A stretch of DNA of 29,933 nt from Rickettsia typhi. Lineage in GTDB: Bacteria; Pseudomonadota; Alphaproteobacteria; Rickettsiales; Rickettsiaceae. Position numbers and translations under genes: made by a program. The stretch lies in contig CAMDSB010000013.1 of assembly GCA_945907105.1 (NCBI GenBank), forward strand, positions 1 to 29,933, in the 5' to 3' direction. The notes under the pieces are model-generated. The model did not search any database, was not told the DNA's origin, and saw nothing but the letters and a program-made list of their open reading frames with translations. Shown piece by piece: positions 1 through 7,365 of the stretch (position 1 is the stretch's first letter; each line of letters opens with the position of its first letter).

Positions 1-7
1 AAAACAA

Positions 8-82
8 GCGGGTGTAGCTCAGGGGTAGAGCGCTACCTTGCCAAGGTCGAAGTCGAGGGTTCGAATCCCTTCACCCGCTCCA
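8..82 (+). tRNA. tRNA-Gly (anticodon GCC)
   Basis: Cloverleaf seen directly. The acceptor GCGGGTG (8-14) pairs with CACCCGC (72-78), followed by T and an encoded CCA. The D-stem is GCTC/GAGC, the anticodon loop TTGCCAA gives GCC at 40-42, and the T-arm is GAGGG-TTCGAAT-CCCTT. The anticodon stem, CTACC against GGTCG, carries a T-C mismatch at its second pair. The desaturase gene starts 25 bp downstream on the same strand and may be read from the same transcript. Confidence 0.96.
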
Positions 83-107
83 TTTACTAATCATTGGCGG
101 TTGTCAT

Positions 108-1304
108 ATGTTTAAAGAAGTTAATCTAGTTGGAGTCTTTGCGCTGATAGCGTATCCAATAATTTTGATTGTTTTAGCTATTTCTTATGCGGCAACCAAC
201 CAACTCGGCTGGTTTGAAGCAATTTTATTTTTAGCGGGGTATTATGGTTCAAATATTACTGTTGGAATTGGGTTCCATCGTCTTTGGTCGCATGATACGT
301 ATAAAACAAATAAATTTGTGGAATTCATACTAATTTTATTCTCTGCTGGCACTCTACAAGGGCCAGCTTTATCTTGGGCATCAAATCATTTTATGCACCA
401 TACATACACTGATACGGAGAAAGATCCCCATACCCCCCTAAAATATAAAAGTAGAATTATGGGATTTTTGTGGTCTCATATGGGATGGATGTTAGTTGGT
501 GAAGGCAGTTATAAATCTATTGATAGAGTTACAATAGTAAAGCACGGAAGAAATAAACTGCTAAGATGGCAACTAAAATATTATTGGCATATTGCTATCC
601 TTATGAACACTTTGGTTCCAGCAGCTGTTGGGTATGCTTTTGGCGGGACTACTGTAGTGGCTGCATATGCAGGGTTTTTGTTTATAGGGCTGGGTAGGGC
701 CGTACAACAACAAGTTACGTTTTTTGTAAACTCGCTTTGTCATTTTGTGGGTACACAAAAATATACTAACGGCACATCTAGGGATATTTGGTGGTTGGCG
801 CTTTTATTGCTTGGAGAAAATTGGCATAATTTCCATCACGCATTTCCTTCTGACTATCGCAATGGGCATAAGTGGCATCAATTTGATGTCCATAAATGGA
901 TAATATATCTTATGAGTAAATGTGGTTTAGCTTGGGGCTTAAAAAGAACTGCAGAAGCGAGGGTAGAAGCTAAAATCTTTCAAACAGCAGATCAGGTTGC
1001 CAAATTTCATAAAGAAAAACTGGAATTGATGCAAACTAAAGTTGACGAACTAGATGTGCTTTGTCAGCAAAAAATCCAAGAGATGGAAAATGCGCCTGCT
1101 AAGGCAAAGAAGAAATTTTGGCAGGCTTTGTCAAAAGCTCACCATAATTTAGATAATATCAGGCTTCAACTCCAGAGGCATATGAAGAATTTTGAAAATC
1201 CTTCTGAGAAAATTATTAATGCAATAAATAAAAAGCTCAAAAAGGCCGAGGATTCACTTCAAAAGCTTTATTCAGAGATTGAACGGATTAAATCTTATGT
1301 TTAA
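108..1304 (+). CDS. Acyl-CoA (stearoyl-CoA type) delta-9 desaturase with C-terminal coiled-coil tail
   Basis: This is an integral-membrane di-iron fatty-acid desaturase. It would introduce a double bond into saturated acyl chains and so tune membrane fluidity. All three histidine boxes are present: HRLWSH (57-62), HFMHH (94-98) and HNFHH (240-244). The motif after box 3, FPSDYRNG, resembles the stearoyl-CoA desaturase branch. Hydrophobic segments lie at about 8-27, 34-55, 70-90, 160-180 and 183-205. The family core ends near residue 285. About 110 further residues form a charged, heptad-like helix rich in K, E and Q, which is not usual for the family. No clear ribosome-binding site is visible. 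The substrate (acyl-CoA or acyl-ACP) and the electron donor cannot be read from the sequence. No lipid gene adjoins it. Confidence 0.9.
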   Translation: MFKEVNLVGVFALIAYPIILIVLAISYAATNQLGWFEAILFLAGYYGSNITVGIGFHRLWSHDTYKTNKFVEFILILFSAGTLQGPALSWASNHFMHHTYTDTEKDPHTPLKYKSRIMGFLWSHMGWMLVGEGSYKSIDRVTIVKHGRNKLLRWQLKYYWHIAILMNTLVPAAVGYAFGGTTVVAAYAGFLFIGLGRAVQQQVTFFVNSLCHFVGTQKYTNGTSRDIWWLALLLLGENWHNFHHAFPSDYRNGHKWHQFDVHKWIIYLMSKCGLAWGLKRTAEARVEAKIFQTADQVAKFHKEKLELMQTKVDELDVLCQQKIQEMENAPAKAKKKFWQALSKAHHNLDNIRLQLQRHMKNFENPSEKIINAINKKLKKAEDSLQKLYSEIERIKSYV

Positions 1305-1318
1305 AAACATAATTAGAA

Positions 1319-1455
1319 TTCCTGCATAAGGCGATCTAGTTGGGGATTTTGTTGTCAAAACTTGACTTTTGCTCCTCATGTACATTGGAGTACATTGCGG
1401 TGCTCACCTTTGTTTTTCCTAAAAATCCCTCAACTATTTGTGCCTTATGCAGGAA
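1319..1455. repeat. Imperfect long inverted repeat, Rickettsia-palindromic-element-like
   Basis: The ends are a perfect 14-bp inverted repeat (1319-1332 and 1442-1455, TTCCTGCATAAGGC and its complement). The arms continue inward for about 15-20 bp with mismatches; a TAGTTG.GGGATTTT-like stretch is present in both. The centre has its own small palindrome, ATGTAC (1378-1383) and GTACAT (1390-1395). The whole could fold into one long hairpin as RNA. It lies 14 bp after the desaturase stop. Size, position and structure resemble the palindromic elements scattered in Rickettsia genomes. That family link is from memory, and I found no second copy in this window. Confidence 0.6.
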
Positions 1456-1847
1456 ATCTAATGTTATAAAAGCCATCTAGGATTAGATGCAAAACTCTTC
1501 ATAATAAGCAACCTTAACGTACCAGAACCAAAGTTATTCTAGGCAAAACAACACCCCCAGTGATTCTGTGTTACAGCTCTGCCTTGCTTGACCCGCTTTC
1601 TTCTCCTATTGTTTGAGAAGCCTGCCAAGAGGACTTCAAACAATTTTAGGATGATTTTTTGCCATGGTGCATAATAGTTCTTCTCGTCATTACTGAATTT
1701 AATCACCGAGATTTAATATTTTCACTTATATTAGGAAGTAACACTTACAAAAATAAATATTTCCTGTACTTATTAATATATTGACAGATAAGTTGAAATA
1801 GGTATTTACTTAATAATGTATGAGTTAACTTTATTGAGTAAAATATT
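1456..1847. other. Gene-free stretch with a hairpin and a weak promoter candidate
   Basis: No convincing reading frame on either strand. The stretch 1500-1660 looks richer in G and C than its surroundings. It holds an inverted repeat, ATTGTTTGA (1608-1616) with TCAAACAAT (1636-1644), whose flanks also partly pair (TCCT with AGGA). It is followed by six Ts (1655-1660), so it could be a terminator or the end of a small RNA or gene remnant. A TTGACA at 1781-1786 could be the -35 box for the gene at 1848, but the matching -10 (near 1803) is poor. The rest is plain AT-rich sequence. Confidence 0.4.
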
Positions 1848-3383
1848 ATGGCAAAAGATGCTCCTCCTTCTCCAGAAACTTATTTAAGTACTATTGAAGC
1901 TTTAAAAAACGATTTAAAGGGTATTAGTGGTTTTCTTTCTCAGGAATTTGTTAAGTTGGTAACTAAATATGACGGAGTAATTGATGTCACAAACCAGGAT
2001 TTTCAACAAGCAGCTCAGTCATTAATTCATGCCGATCCCAAAGCTCCAGAAAATGCTGGGAGACCTGTTTTGAGTTTTACGGGGACAGAGCAAGGTATAA
2101 AAGAGAAAATTAAGAAATTACAAGATAAAGGGGTGCCAGCAGCAGCGTTTACTGAGTTGTTGGAACAGATAGAAACAACAAAAAAGAACCTTTCTGCTCA
2201 AATATCTACTAATGAGGGTATTAAAGGATTCGTTGAATCAAGAGTAAAGGATAAGCTAATAGAAGATAGTATAGGATTATTCGCAAGTGATGGTAAGGGG
2301 GGAGTGCAGATGCTCCCTGTTGCTGATAAGAAACAGCTAAAAGAATCCTTATTGCCCGGTATTACGTTGCCAGAGGGGTTAGTTCAAAAAATGCTAAAAG
2401 GAGATAAGGTTCTTGCTACTGCAGCAAGTACAATAATTAATGAAGAGGTTACAAAAGCTTTTGGTAAGAAAGTAGGCAACGGTTATGTGCTTGATAAGAC
2501 TAAACTTACTCCAGAAAATATAGCTAGTGTTTCAAATAAAATTACTAATGGTATTGCAGCTGAAGCTATTAAGCTGGATCAGATAAAAGCAGCTTCGCCA
2601 TTAATTAATGATGTAATAAAGCAAATGGAAAAGGAGCAGAAAGTTAAATTTACTCCTGAGAGAGTTGAAAAGATTACCAAAGCTCTTGCACCAACCCTTG
2701 CTAAATTAGGTCCAGAATATCTAGAAATGCATAAAAAAGATCTAACACAAGAGCTGGTAACTTCGTTAAAGTCTGAACAAAGTTATTCCACTAGCTTTAC
2801 TGGTAGTTATACTGTTTCTACAAGCTCATTAGGTAAGATTGCAGCTAAATTGGAAAAGCAACATCAACCTCAAGCTGAAAAAGCTTCGGTTAAAAAAGTA
2901 GAGGGGGCTCTCATTAAAAATGCACTGACAACTGAAGTGATGGCAGAAAGAATAAACGCGTTCGCTCAAAAGACCGGCATGACTAAGGATGGAAAGCCGT
3001 TAGAATTTAATGCTAAAACTTTACCAAGTACTGCTGATATTGCCAAAATGCGTCAGTCTAATCCACAGCAATTTGATAGCATTTTTAATGCGCCAAAACC
3101 ACCGCCTAAACTGTCACCAGACCTTGCTCAGCAGGTTAATGTTGTAGCCCATAGTCACGGGCTTCCTCATCCACCTCCAGGGCCGGCTCCGAAGCCACCA
3201 ACTACTCCGCCACCAACAGTGGGAACCAAAAAACTGCCTAAGCCCCCTCCAGGGCGTCCGGCTCACAAGCCACCGACCGTTGATGGGGCAGCTAAAAAGC
3301 CTACACCGCCTCCGCGTCCTACTAAGCCATCGCCTCCTACTCGTCCAAGAGCAAATGCAAAATCAGATGGGTTTTCAAGGTAA
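1848..3383 (+). CDS. Orphan helical protein with a proline-rich C-terminal tail, candidate host-interaction protein
   Basis: I do not recognise a family. The 511-residue protein has no signal peptide and no membrane segment. Residues 1-410 look mostly helical and charged, with a Ser/Thr/Tyr-rich patch at about 309-328. Residues 415-500 are proline-rich with repeated PPP runs and basic residues, for example PKPPPGRP (464-471) and PTPPPRPTKP (485-494). Such tracts are the kind bound by profilin, SH3 or WW domains in eukaryotic cells. In intracellular bacteria, proline-rich tails occur in actin-nucleating or other secreted proteins. That role is inference here, and I see no WH2 motif. The gene stands alone, converges on the M15 peptidase gene and has only a weak ribosome-binding site. 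The ATG is the first usable start. Confidence 0.8.
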   Translation: MAKDAPPSPETYLSTIEALKNDLKGISGFLSQEFVKLVTKYDGVIDVTNQDFQQAAQSLIHADPKAPENAGRPVLSFTGTEQGIKEKIKKLQDKGVPAAAFTELLEQIETTKKNLSAQISTNEGIKGFVESRVKDKLIEDSIGLFASDGKGGVQMLPVADKKQLKESLLPGITLPEGLVQKMLKGDKVLATAASTIINEEVTKAFGKKVGNGYVLDKTKLTPENIASVSNKITNGIAAEAIKLDQIKAASPLINDVIKQMEKEQKVKFTPERVEKITKALAPTLAKLGPEYLEMHKKDLTQELVTSLKSEQSYSTSFTGSYTVSTSSLGKIAAKLEKQHQPQAEKASVKKVEGALIKNALTTEVMAERINAFAQKTGMTKDGKPLEFNAKTLPSTADIAKMRQSNPQQFDSIFNAPKPPPKLSPDLAQQVNVVAHSHGLPHPPPGPAPKPPTTPPPTVGTKKLPKPPPGRPAHKPPTVDGAAKKPTPPPRPTKPSPPTRPRANAKSDGFSR

Positions 3384-3395
3384 GGGCCCTTCTGT

Positions 3396-3447
3396 ATCAC
3401 GCTAATTAGGGATAAAAGATTATTATCAAATCCCGAGTTAGCGTGAA
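3396..3447. repeat. Short inverted-repeat element between convergent genes
   Basis: The outer 18 bp on each side are inverted copies with few mismatches: TCACGCTAA.TxGGGAT on the left (about 3397-3413) against ATCCCGAGTTAGCGTGA on the right (3430-3446). They enclose an AT-rich spacer of about 16 bp. Five Ts follow at 3452-3456, so it may end transcription of the upstream gene. The symmetry is longer than a typical terminator needs, so a miniature mobile or palindromic element is also possible. Confidence 0.5.
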
Positions 3448-3487
3448 TCGATTTTTATTTGTTATAGATAAGTCACTGTGAAATTTA

Positions 3488-4087
3488 CTATATCAAGTTA
3501 CTTACTTGTGATCTTGATACCTGAAAATGATGATAATCTATTGGTTTGTTCCAGTTTCCTCCCCACTCACTAAAACCATATTTTTTAAAAATTGGCACGA
3601 TAGGTTCGACCATGCCTGGCCTAAGGTTAGTACGATTTAAGAACTCTACTCCTTCTTTAGGATGTATCTCGACAGGGCCATCATCTTGAATCCCAATATA
3701 TGGATTTTGCACTGGATTAATGTCTATCGCTAAACCATATGCATGCATTGAAAGCTGTTTAGAGCCCGCAATTTCTCTGAAATTAAAACTCGAACTATTA
3801 TTAGCTGCCATAGATCGATTATCATCACCTTCGTATTTATCGATGAGATAAACGCTACATATTGGAAATTTAATTACCATTAATTCTTCGAAAATCCGCA
3901 GTGCTGATTCCGCTAATTTATCTAAAACTATGATTTTACCCGACCGAATATTTCCTTCAAAGTCAAGGTGACTAATTTCAAGTAATTTTAGGCGCTCGAG
4001 AGTAACCGGGCAACCCGTTTTCCAAACTCCTGTGGTCTTCATTTGGTTAGCAATTATATTTGGTATTTCTTTTATATTAAAATGCAT
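3488..4087 (-). CDS. M15 family zinc peptidase (D-Ala-D-Ala carboxypeptidase / endolysin-like)
   Basis: A 199-residue protein with the M15 zinc-peptidase signature. SMHAYGLAIDINP (113-125) supplies ligands H115 and D122. WGGNW (175-179) and DYHHF (184-188) supply the catalytic acid D184 and ligand H187. The family cuts D-Ala-containing or L-Ala-D-Glu bonds in peptidoglycan peptides. No signal peptide is visible, so it would need another export route, act on cytoplasmic muropeptides, or act as a lysin. The start lies 3 bp after the phaB stop, so the two are almost certainly one transcript. The exact bond cleaved cannot be assigned. Confidence 0.85.
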   Translation of the reverse strand: MHFNIKEIPNIIANQMKTTGVWKTGCPVTLERLKLLEISHLDFEGNIRSGKIIVLDKLAESALRIFEELMVIKFPICSVYLIDKYEGDDNRSMAANNSSSFNFREIAGSKQLSMHAYGLAIDINPVQNPYIGIQDDGPVEIHPKEGVEFLNRTNLRPGMVEPIVPIFKKYGFSEWGGNWNKPIDYHHFQVSRSQVSNLI

Positions 4088-4090
4088 AAA

Positions 4091-4816
4091 TTAAGCCATA
4101 TAATGTCCGCCATTTATTGACAGAGTCTCTCCCGTAATGAAACCAGAATCATCACTGACTAAAAATAAAACAGCTCTGGATATTTCTTCAGGTTTACCTA
4201 GGCGTTTGACTGGAATCTGTTCAATTATGTTTTGCAGCACTTCATTTGGAATGTCTTTCATCATGTCAGTGTCAATATAACCAGGAGCAATACAGTTTAC
4301 GGTAATATTTTTTGATGCGGACTCCTTAGCTAATGCCTTAGAAAAACCAATAATACCTGCCTTTGATGCAGAGTAATTAGTTTGTCCTAGCTGTCCGGAT
4401 AATGCATTAATGGAGCTTAAGTTAACGATTCTACCAAAATTATGCTCCCGCATTTTTGTTATTACAGAACTTGACATGTTAAAACACGAGCTCAAATTTA
4501 CTTCTATTACATCGTGCCAGTTTTGCAAAGACATTTTGTGAAGCATTCCATCTCTAGTAATACCAGCGTTGTTGACAAGTATTGATACATTTTTATTGGT
4601 TTCTAATTCAATCTTAGTTACGGCTTCATGACACTCGGTTATATTTGAAACATCCCAGGCCATAGTTTTAATACCAGTATTTTTACTGAACTCACGGGCT
4701 AATTCTGTATGCGTATGATAATTTGCAATAACCTCATAGCCTGCATTTTTTAAACTTGTTGAAATTGCAGCACCAATTCCTCTTATTCCACCAGTAACAA
4801 TTGCTAATTTTGACAT
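4091..4816 (-). CDS. phaB: Acetoacetyl-CoA reductase / 3-oxoacyl reductase, PhaB-like short-chain dehydrogenase
   Basis: A 241-residue short-chain dehydrogenase/reductase. The Rossmann motif TGGIRGIG is at 8-15 and NNAG at 82-85. The catalytic triad is S135, Y148 and K152, within GQTNYSASKAG, a run typical of PhaB. The family reduces acetoacetyl-CoA to 3-hydroxybutyryl-CoA, usually with NADPH, for polyhydroxybutyrate. No phaA or phaC is in the window, so PHB synthesis cannot be claimed. A FabG-like role in fatty-acid synthesis is the main alternative. It heads a two-gene operon with the M15 peptidase and is divergent from the M48 protease gene, sharing a 151-bp intergenic region. Confidence 0.82.
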   Translation of the reverse strand: MSKLAIVTGGIRGIGAAISTSLKNAGYEVIANYHTHTELAREFSKNTGIKTMAWDVSNITECHEAVTKIELETNKNVSILVNNAGITRDGMLHKMSLQNWHDVIEVNLSSCFNMSSSVITKMREHNFGRIVNLSSINALSGQLGQTNYSASKAGIIGFSKALAKESASKNITVNCIAPGYIDTDMMKDIPNEVLQNIIEQIPVKRLGKPEEISRAVLFLVSDDSGFITGETLSINGGHYMA

Positions 4817-4967
4817 AAATTTCTAGTTTATGGTTTACTTAATGATTGTAATTTGACCTAACTCTTGCAATTATTCAAGTCATTTTAATAAAATTTCTTG
4901 ATGAAGAGTTTTTAAGCTAGGAAAAGATGATATTATCGTGCGATTAAGTTAACTTCAAGGTAGAGAG

Positions 4968-6257
4968 ATGAAACTACAGCATTTATTTTTTATAATTATT
5001 TTCTTAGCTAATGTAGCCAAAGCTAATATTATTCGAGACTCTGAAATAGAAGAAGCCGTAAATCTTGTAGTTGCGCCACTTCGAGAAATATCGGGGCTTA
5101 AAGATTTAAAAATCTATATTCTCGATGAGCTTGTCCCGAACGCTTTTACCGCTGGCGGAAATGAGATTTTTATTACTAGTGGTTTAATTATCAATTATCC
5201 AGACCCTGATGTATTAAGAGGAGTTGTCGCTCATGAAATGGGCCACATCTTAGGGCATCATGTAGTTAGGCGTGATGAAGTTATAGATAATTATAAAAAG
5301 GCAGCTCTAGGTACTACAGCTTTAGGGTTGGCTACTGCAATAAGTGGTTCAGGAGGAGAAGGGCTTGCAATTACATTAGGGGGGATACATTTTTCTGAAA
5401 GATCAATTTATGCTTATTCCCGTGAATTTGAATCCAGTGCTGACCAAACTGCCATGCGTTTACTTAATAAAAGTTCTAATAGTGTAGTGGGGCTAATTAA
5501 ATTTTTTGAAAAAATGCAGCTACAATCCACTGACGATTCTTTTAATCAGTACGACCAAACTCACCCTCTTAATAATGAGAGATTACTTATACTTAGAAAT
5601 TTTAATAAAAAATCAAAATTTAGCACCAGTCAAAATAATAACGATATAATTTATAAATATTCTCGTGCTTCGGCGAAGCTAGCAGCTTTTACTGTTGAGT
5701 TAAATAAAATACTTGATTACAAACCTAAAAATAATGTTGATGAAATAACTCACTATATGAAAGCCATTAAGTGTTTCCGAATAGGTAATTTTAATGAAGC
5801 CCTCAGTCACATTAATTTTCTTGTAACGAAGCATCCAAATGATCCATATTATCACGAACTGAAAGCTCAGATATATTTTGAATCTGGAAAGAAAGCTGCT
5901 TTACATGAATATGAACTAGCGGAAGAGGGCAAGCCAAATGATCCTTTGATTCGCCTTGGTAAGGCTATAGTTGGAATGACTAACTCTAGAGGAGATTCGG
6001 GAGCTACTAGATATTATAAAGATTTATTATTTGTTCTTGATAAAGAACCAGATAATTTACTGGCTCTTCACTATATGGCAATTTATTATGAACAAAGTGG
6101 GTTGATAGGTAAAAGCTACCTGAACACTGCGCTTATTTCGCTTAAATCAGGGCGCATTAGCGAGGCGCGAAAGATGGCAACTATGGCGATTAATAACTTA
6201 AAAAAGAACTCGCCAGATTGGTATAAAGCTGGTGATATTTTAGAAGCTACAAAATAA
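4968..6257 (+). CDS. Exported M48 family zinc metalloprotease with TPR-like C-terminal half (BepA/YfgC-like)
   Basis: The N-terminus has a signal peptide of about 19 residues, cleaving near A17-K18-A19. The zinc motif is HEMGH (89-93), and the third ligand is probably E155 in the ExxxD motif ESSAD (155-159) of SREFESSAD. A glycine-rich hydrophobic stretch (114-140) lies between them, as in BepA. Residues about 240-420 look like helical repeats of TPR type, with alternating short helices and many A, Y and L positions. The family acts in the periplasm on misassembled outer-membrane proteins. A GAGAG ribosome-binding site precedes the ATG. dsbA follows after 99 bp, giving an envelope quality-control pair. 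Confidence 0.88.
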   Translation: MKLQHLFFIIIFLANVAKANIIRDSEIEEAVNLVVAPLREISGLKDLKIYILDELVPNAFTAGGNEIFITSGLIINYPDPDVLRGVVAHEMGHILGHHVVRRDEVIDNYKKAALGTTALGLATAISGSGGEGLAITLGGIHFSERSIYAYSREFESSADQTAMRLLNKSSNSVVGLIKFFEKMQLQSTDDSFNQYDQTHPLNNERLLILRNFNKKSKFSTSQNNNDIIYKYSRASAKLAAFTVELNKILDYKPKNNVDEITHYMKAIKCFRIGNFNEALSHINFLVTKHPNDPYYHELKAQIYFESGKKAALHEYELAEEGKPNDPLIRLGKAIVGMTNSRGDSGATRYYKDLLFVLDKEPDNLLALHYMAIYYEQSGLIGKSYLNTALISLKSGRISEARKMATMAINNLKKNSPDWYKAGDILEATK

Positions 6258-6356
6258 GTTTATTTATGAGTGGCTATTTTTGTTTTGCAAAAATAATACG
6301 AATCAAGTATCAAAGTGATAATATCTCAATATATAAAAAACTATAAGGAATAAATA

Positions 6357-7277
6357 ATGATACAAAAACTCTTAAATTTTGCATTGGCATTAATATTTAT
6401 AATACTTGTAATTCTTTTTGCTTACAAAATGACACTGACTCCGGATGCGGTATCCGTGCCTGTACGTGCTTCTTCTACTGAAGCTACTGCAGAAAAAAAG
6501 GATGCAGCTGATACTGTAGCTAAAGATGATATACAGCAAATGATTAAAGACTATATTATGAACAATCCTGAGGTAATAGTGCAGTCTCTTGAGAGTCTTC
6601 ATAATAAAAAATTAGATGAGTCTACCAGAAAAACTACTGACTACTTGCAAGAAAACAAAGCACAAATAGAAGAAGCAGAGTCCCCTCCAGTACTAGGCAA
6701 CCCAAACGGAGATATAGTTGTAGTCGCTTTTTATGACTATAACTGCTCTTTTTGTAAAAAAGCAAACGATTATGAAAATGAAATTATAGCTTCAGATCCA
6801 GGAGTAAAGGTAGTTTTGAGACCAATACCTATTTTAGGTGGCACCTCTACATACGCGGCAAAAATAGCTATAGCAGTTCAGAGAGTTTCCAATAATAATT
6901 TCCTGAATGTTCACAATGAGTTGATGAAAATGAAAGAAATTAGTGAAGAAAATGTCAAAATTATGCTAGCAAAGTATAATATTGATTATTCTTTAATAGA
7001 AAACGAAGTTAATAGTTATTCAGTAAGACAAATAATCGCTAAAAACTTTGATTTGGCTAAGGAACTTGGAGTAAAAGGAACTCCTTCATATGTAATTAAT
7101 GGTAATTTTGCTCCTGGATTAATTCCGACAGAGAAATTTAAAAGTATTATTGTGCAATTGCGGGCAAGTGCGGAAGAAGCCCCTCCTTCTGTTGAAAAAC
7201 AGCAAGAAGAAACAGTTCCGTCTGCTGAAGATAAGAGCAATAATGAGCAAGAAGCGCAGAGTGTCACTGATAAATAA
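6357..7277 (+). CDS. DsbA-family thiol:disulfide oxidoreductase, membrane-anchored (Com1-like)
   Basis: Residues 5-24 form an uncleaved-looking signal anchor, so the 306-residue protein should sit on the periplasmic side of the inner membrane. A helical linker, with the PEVIVQSLES-type stretch common in this group at 71-80, leads into a thioredoxin fold. The active site is C130-S-F-C133, and the cis-proline is P243 in GTPSYVING. An inserted helical region lies between. After residue 270 the tail is low complexity (E, Q, S, P). The role is oxidation or isomerisation of disulfides in exported proteins. It resembles Rickettsiales and Coxiella Com1-type proteins. AAGGA precedes the ATG by about 7 bases. 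Confidence 0.9.
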   Translation: MIQKLLNFALALIFIILVILFAYKMTLTPDAVSVPVRASSTEATAEKKDAADTVAKDDIQQMIKDYIMNNPEVIVQSLESLHNKKLDESTRKTTDYLQENKAQIEEAESPPVLGNPNGDIVVVAFYDYNCSFCKKANDYENEIIASDPGVKVVLRPIPILGGTSTYAAKIAIAVQRVSNNNFLNVHNELMKMKEISEENVKIMLAKYNIDYSLIENEVNSYSVRQIIAKNFDLAKELGVKGTPSYVINGNFAPGLIPTEKFKSIIVQLRASAEEAPPSVEKQQEETVPSAEDKSNNEQEAQSVTDK

Positions 7278-7304
7278 TTGCTTCAAACTAAATTTATGAT
7301 AACT

Positions 7305-7335
7305 GGAGATAAGAATTACAGAAATTTTTATCTCC
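7305..7335. other. Hairpin between convergent genes
   Basis: GGAGATAA (7305-7312) pairs with TTATCTCC (7328-7335), and the stem continues inward through a G-T pair and AATT/AATT. It lies between the stops of the dsbA-like gene and hemW, a natural place for two-way termination. Neither side has a T-run, so Rho-independent termination is not certain. Confidence 0.4.
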
Positions 7336-7365
7336 ACGCGAACAAATATAATTTTTGATAAAGGA

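Noticed and set aside
4091..4816. Polyhydroxybutyrate synthesis cluster
   Set aside because: Only a PhaB-like reductase is present. No phaA, phaC or phasin gene can be identified, and the 15300 protein is only phasin-like in composition.
6275..6295. Terminator between the M48 protease and dsbA-like genes
   Set aside because: TATTTTTG/CAAAAATA forms an all-AT hairpin with little stability. The A and T runs could produce this by chance.
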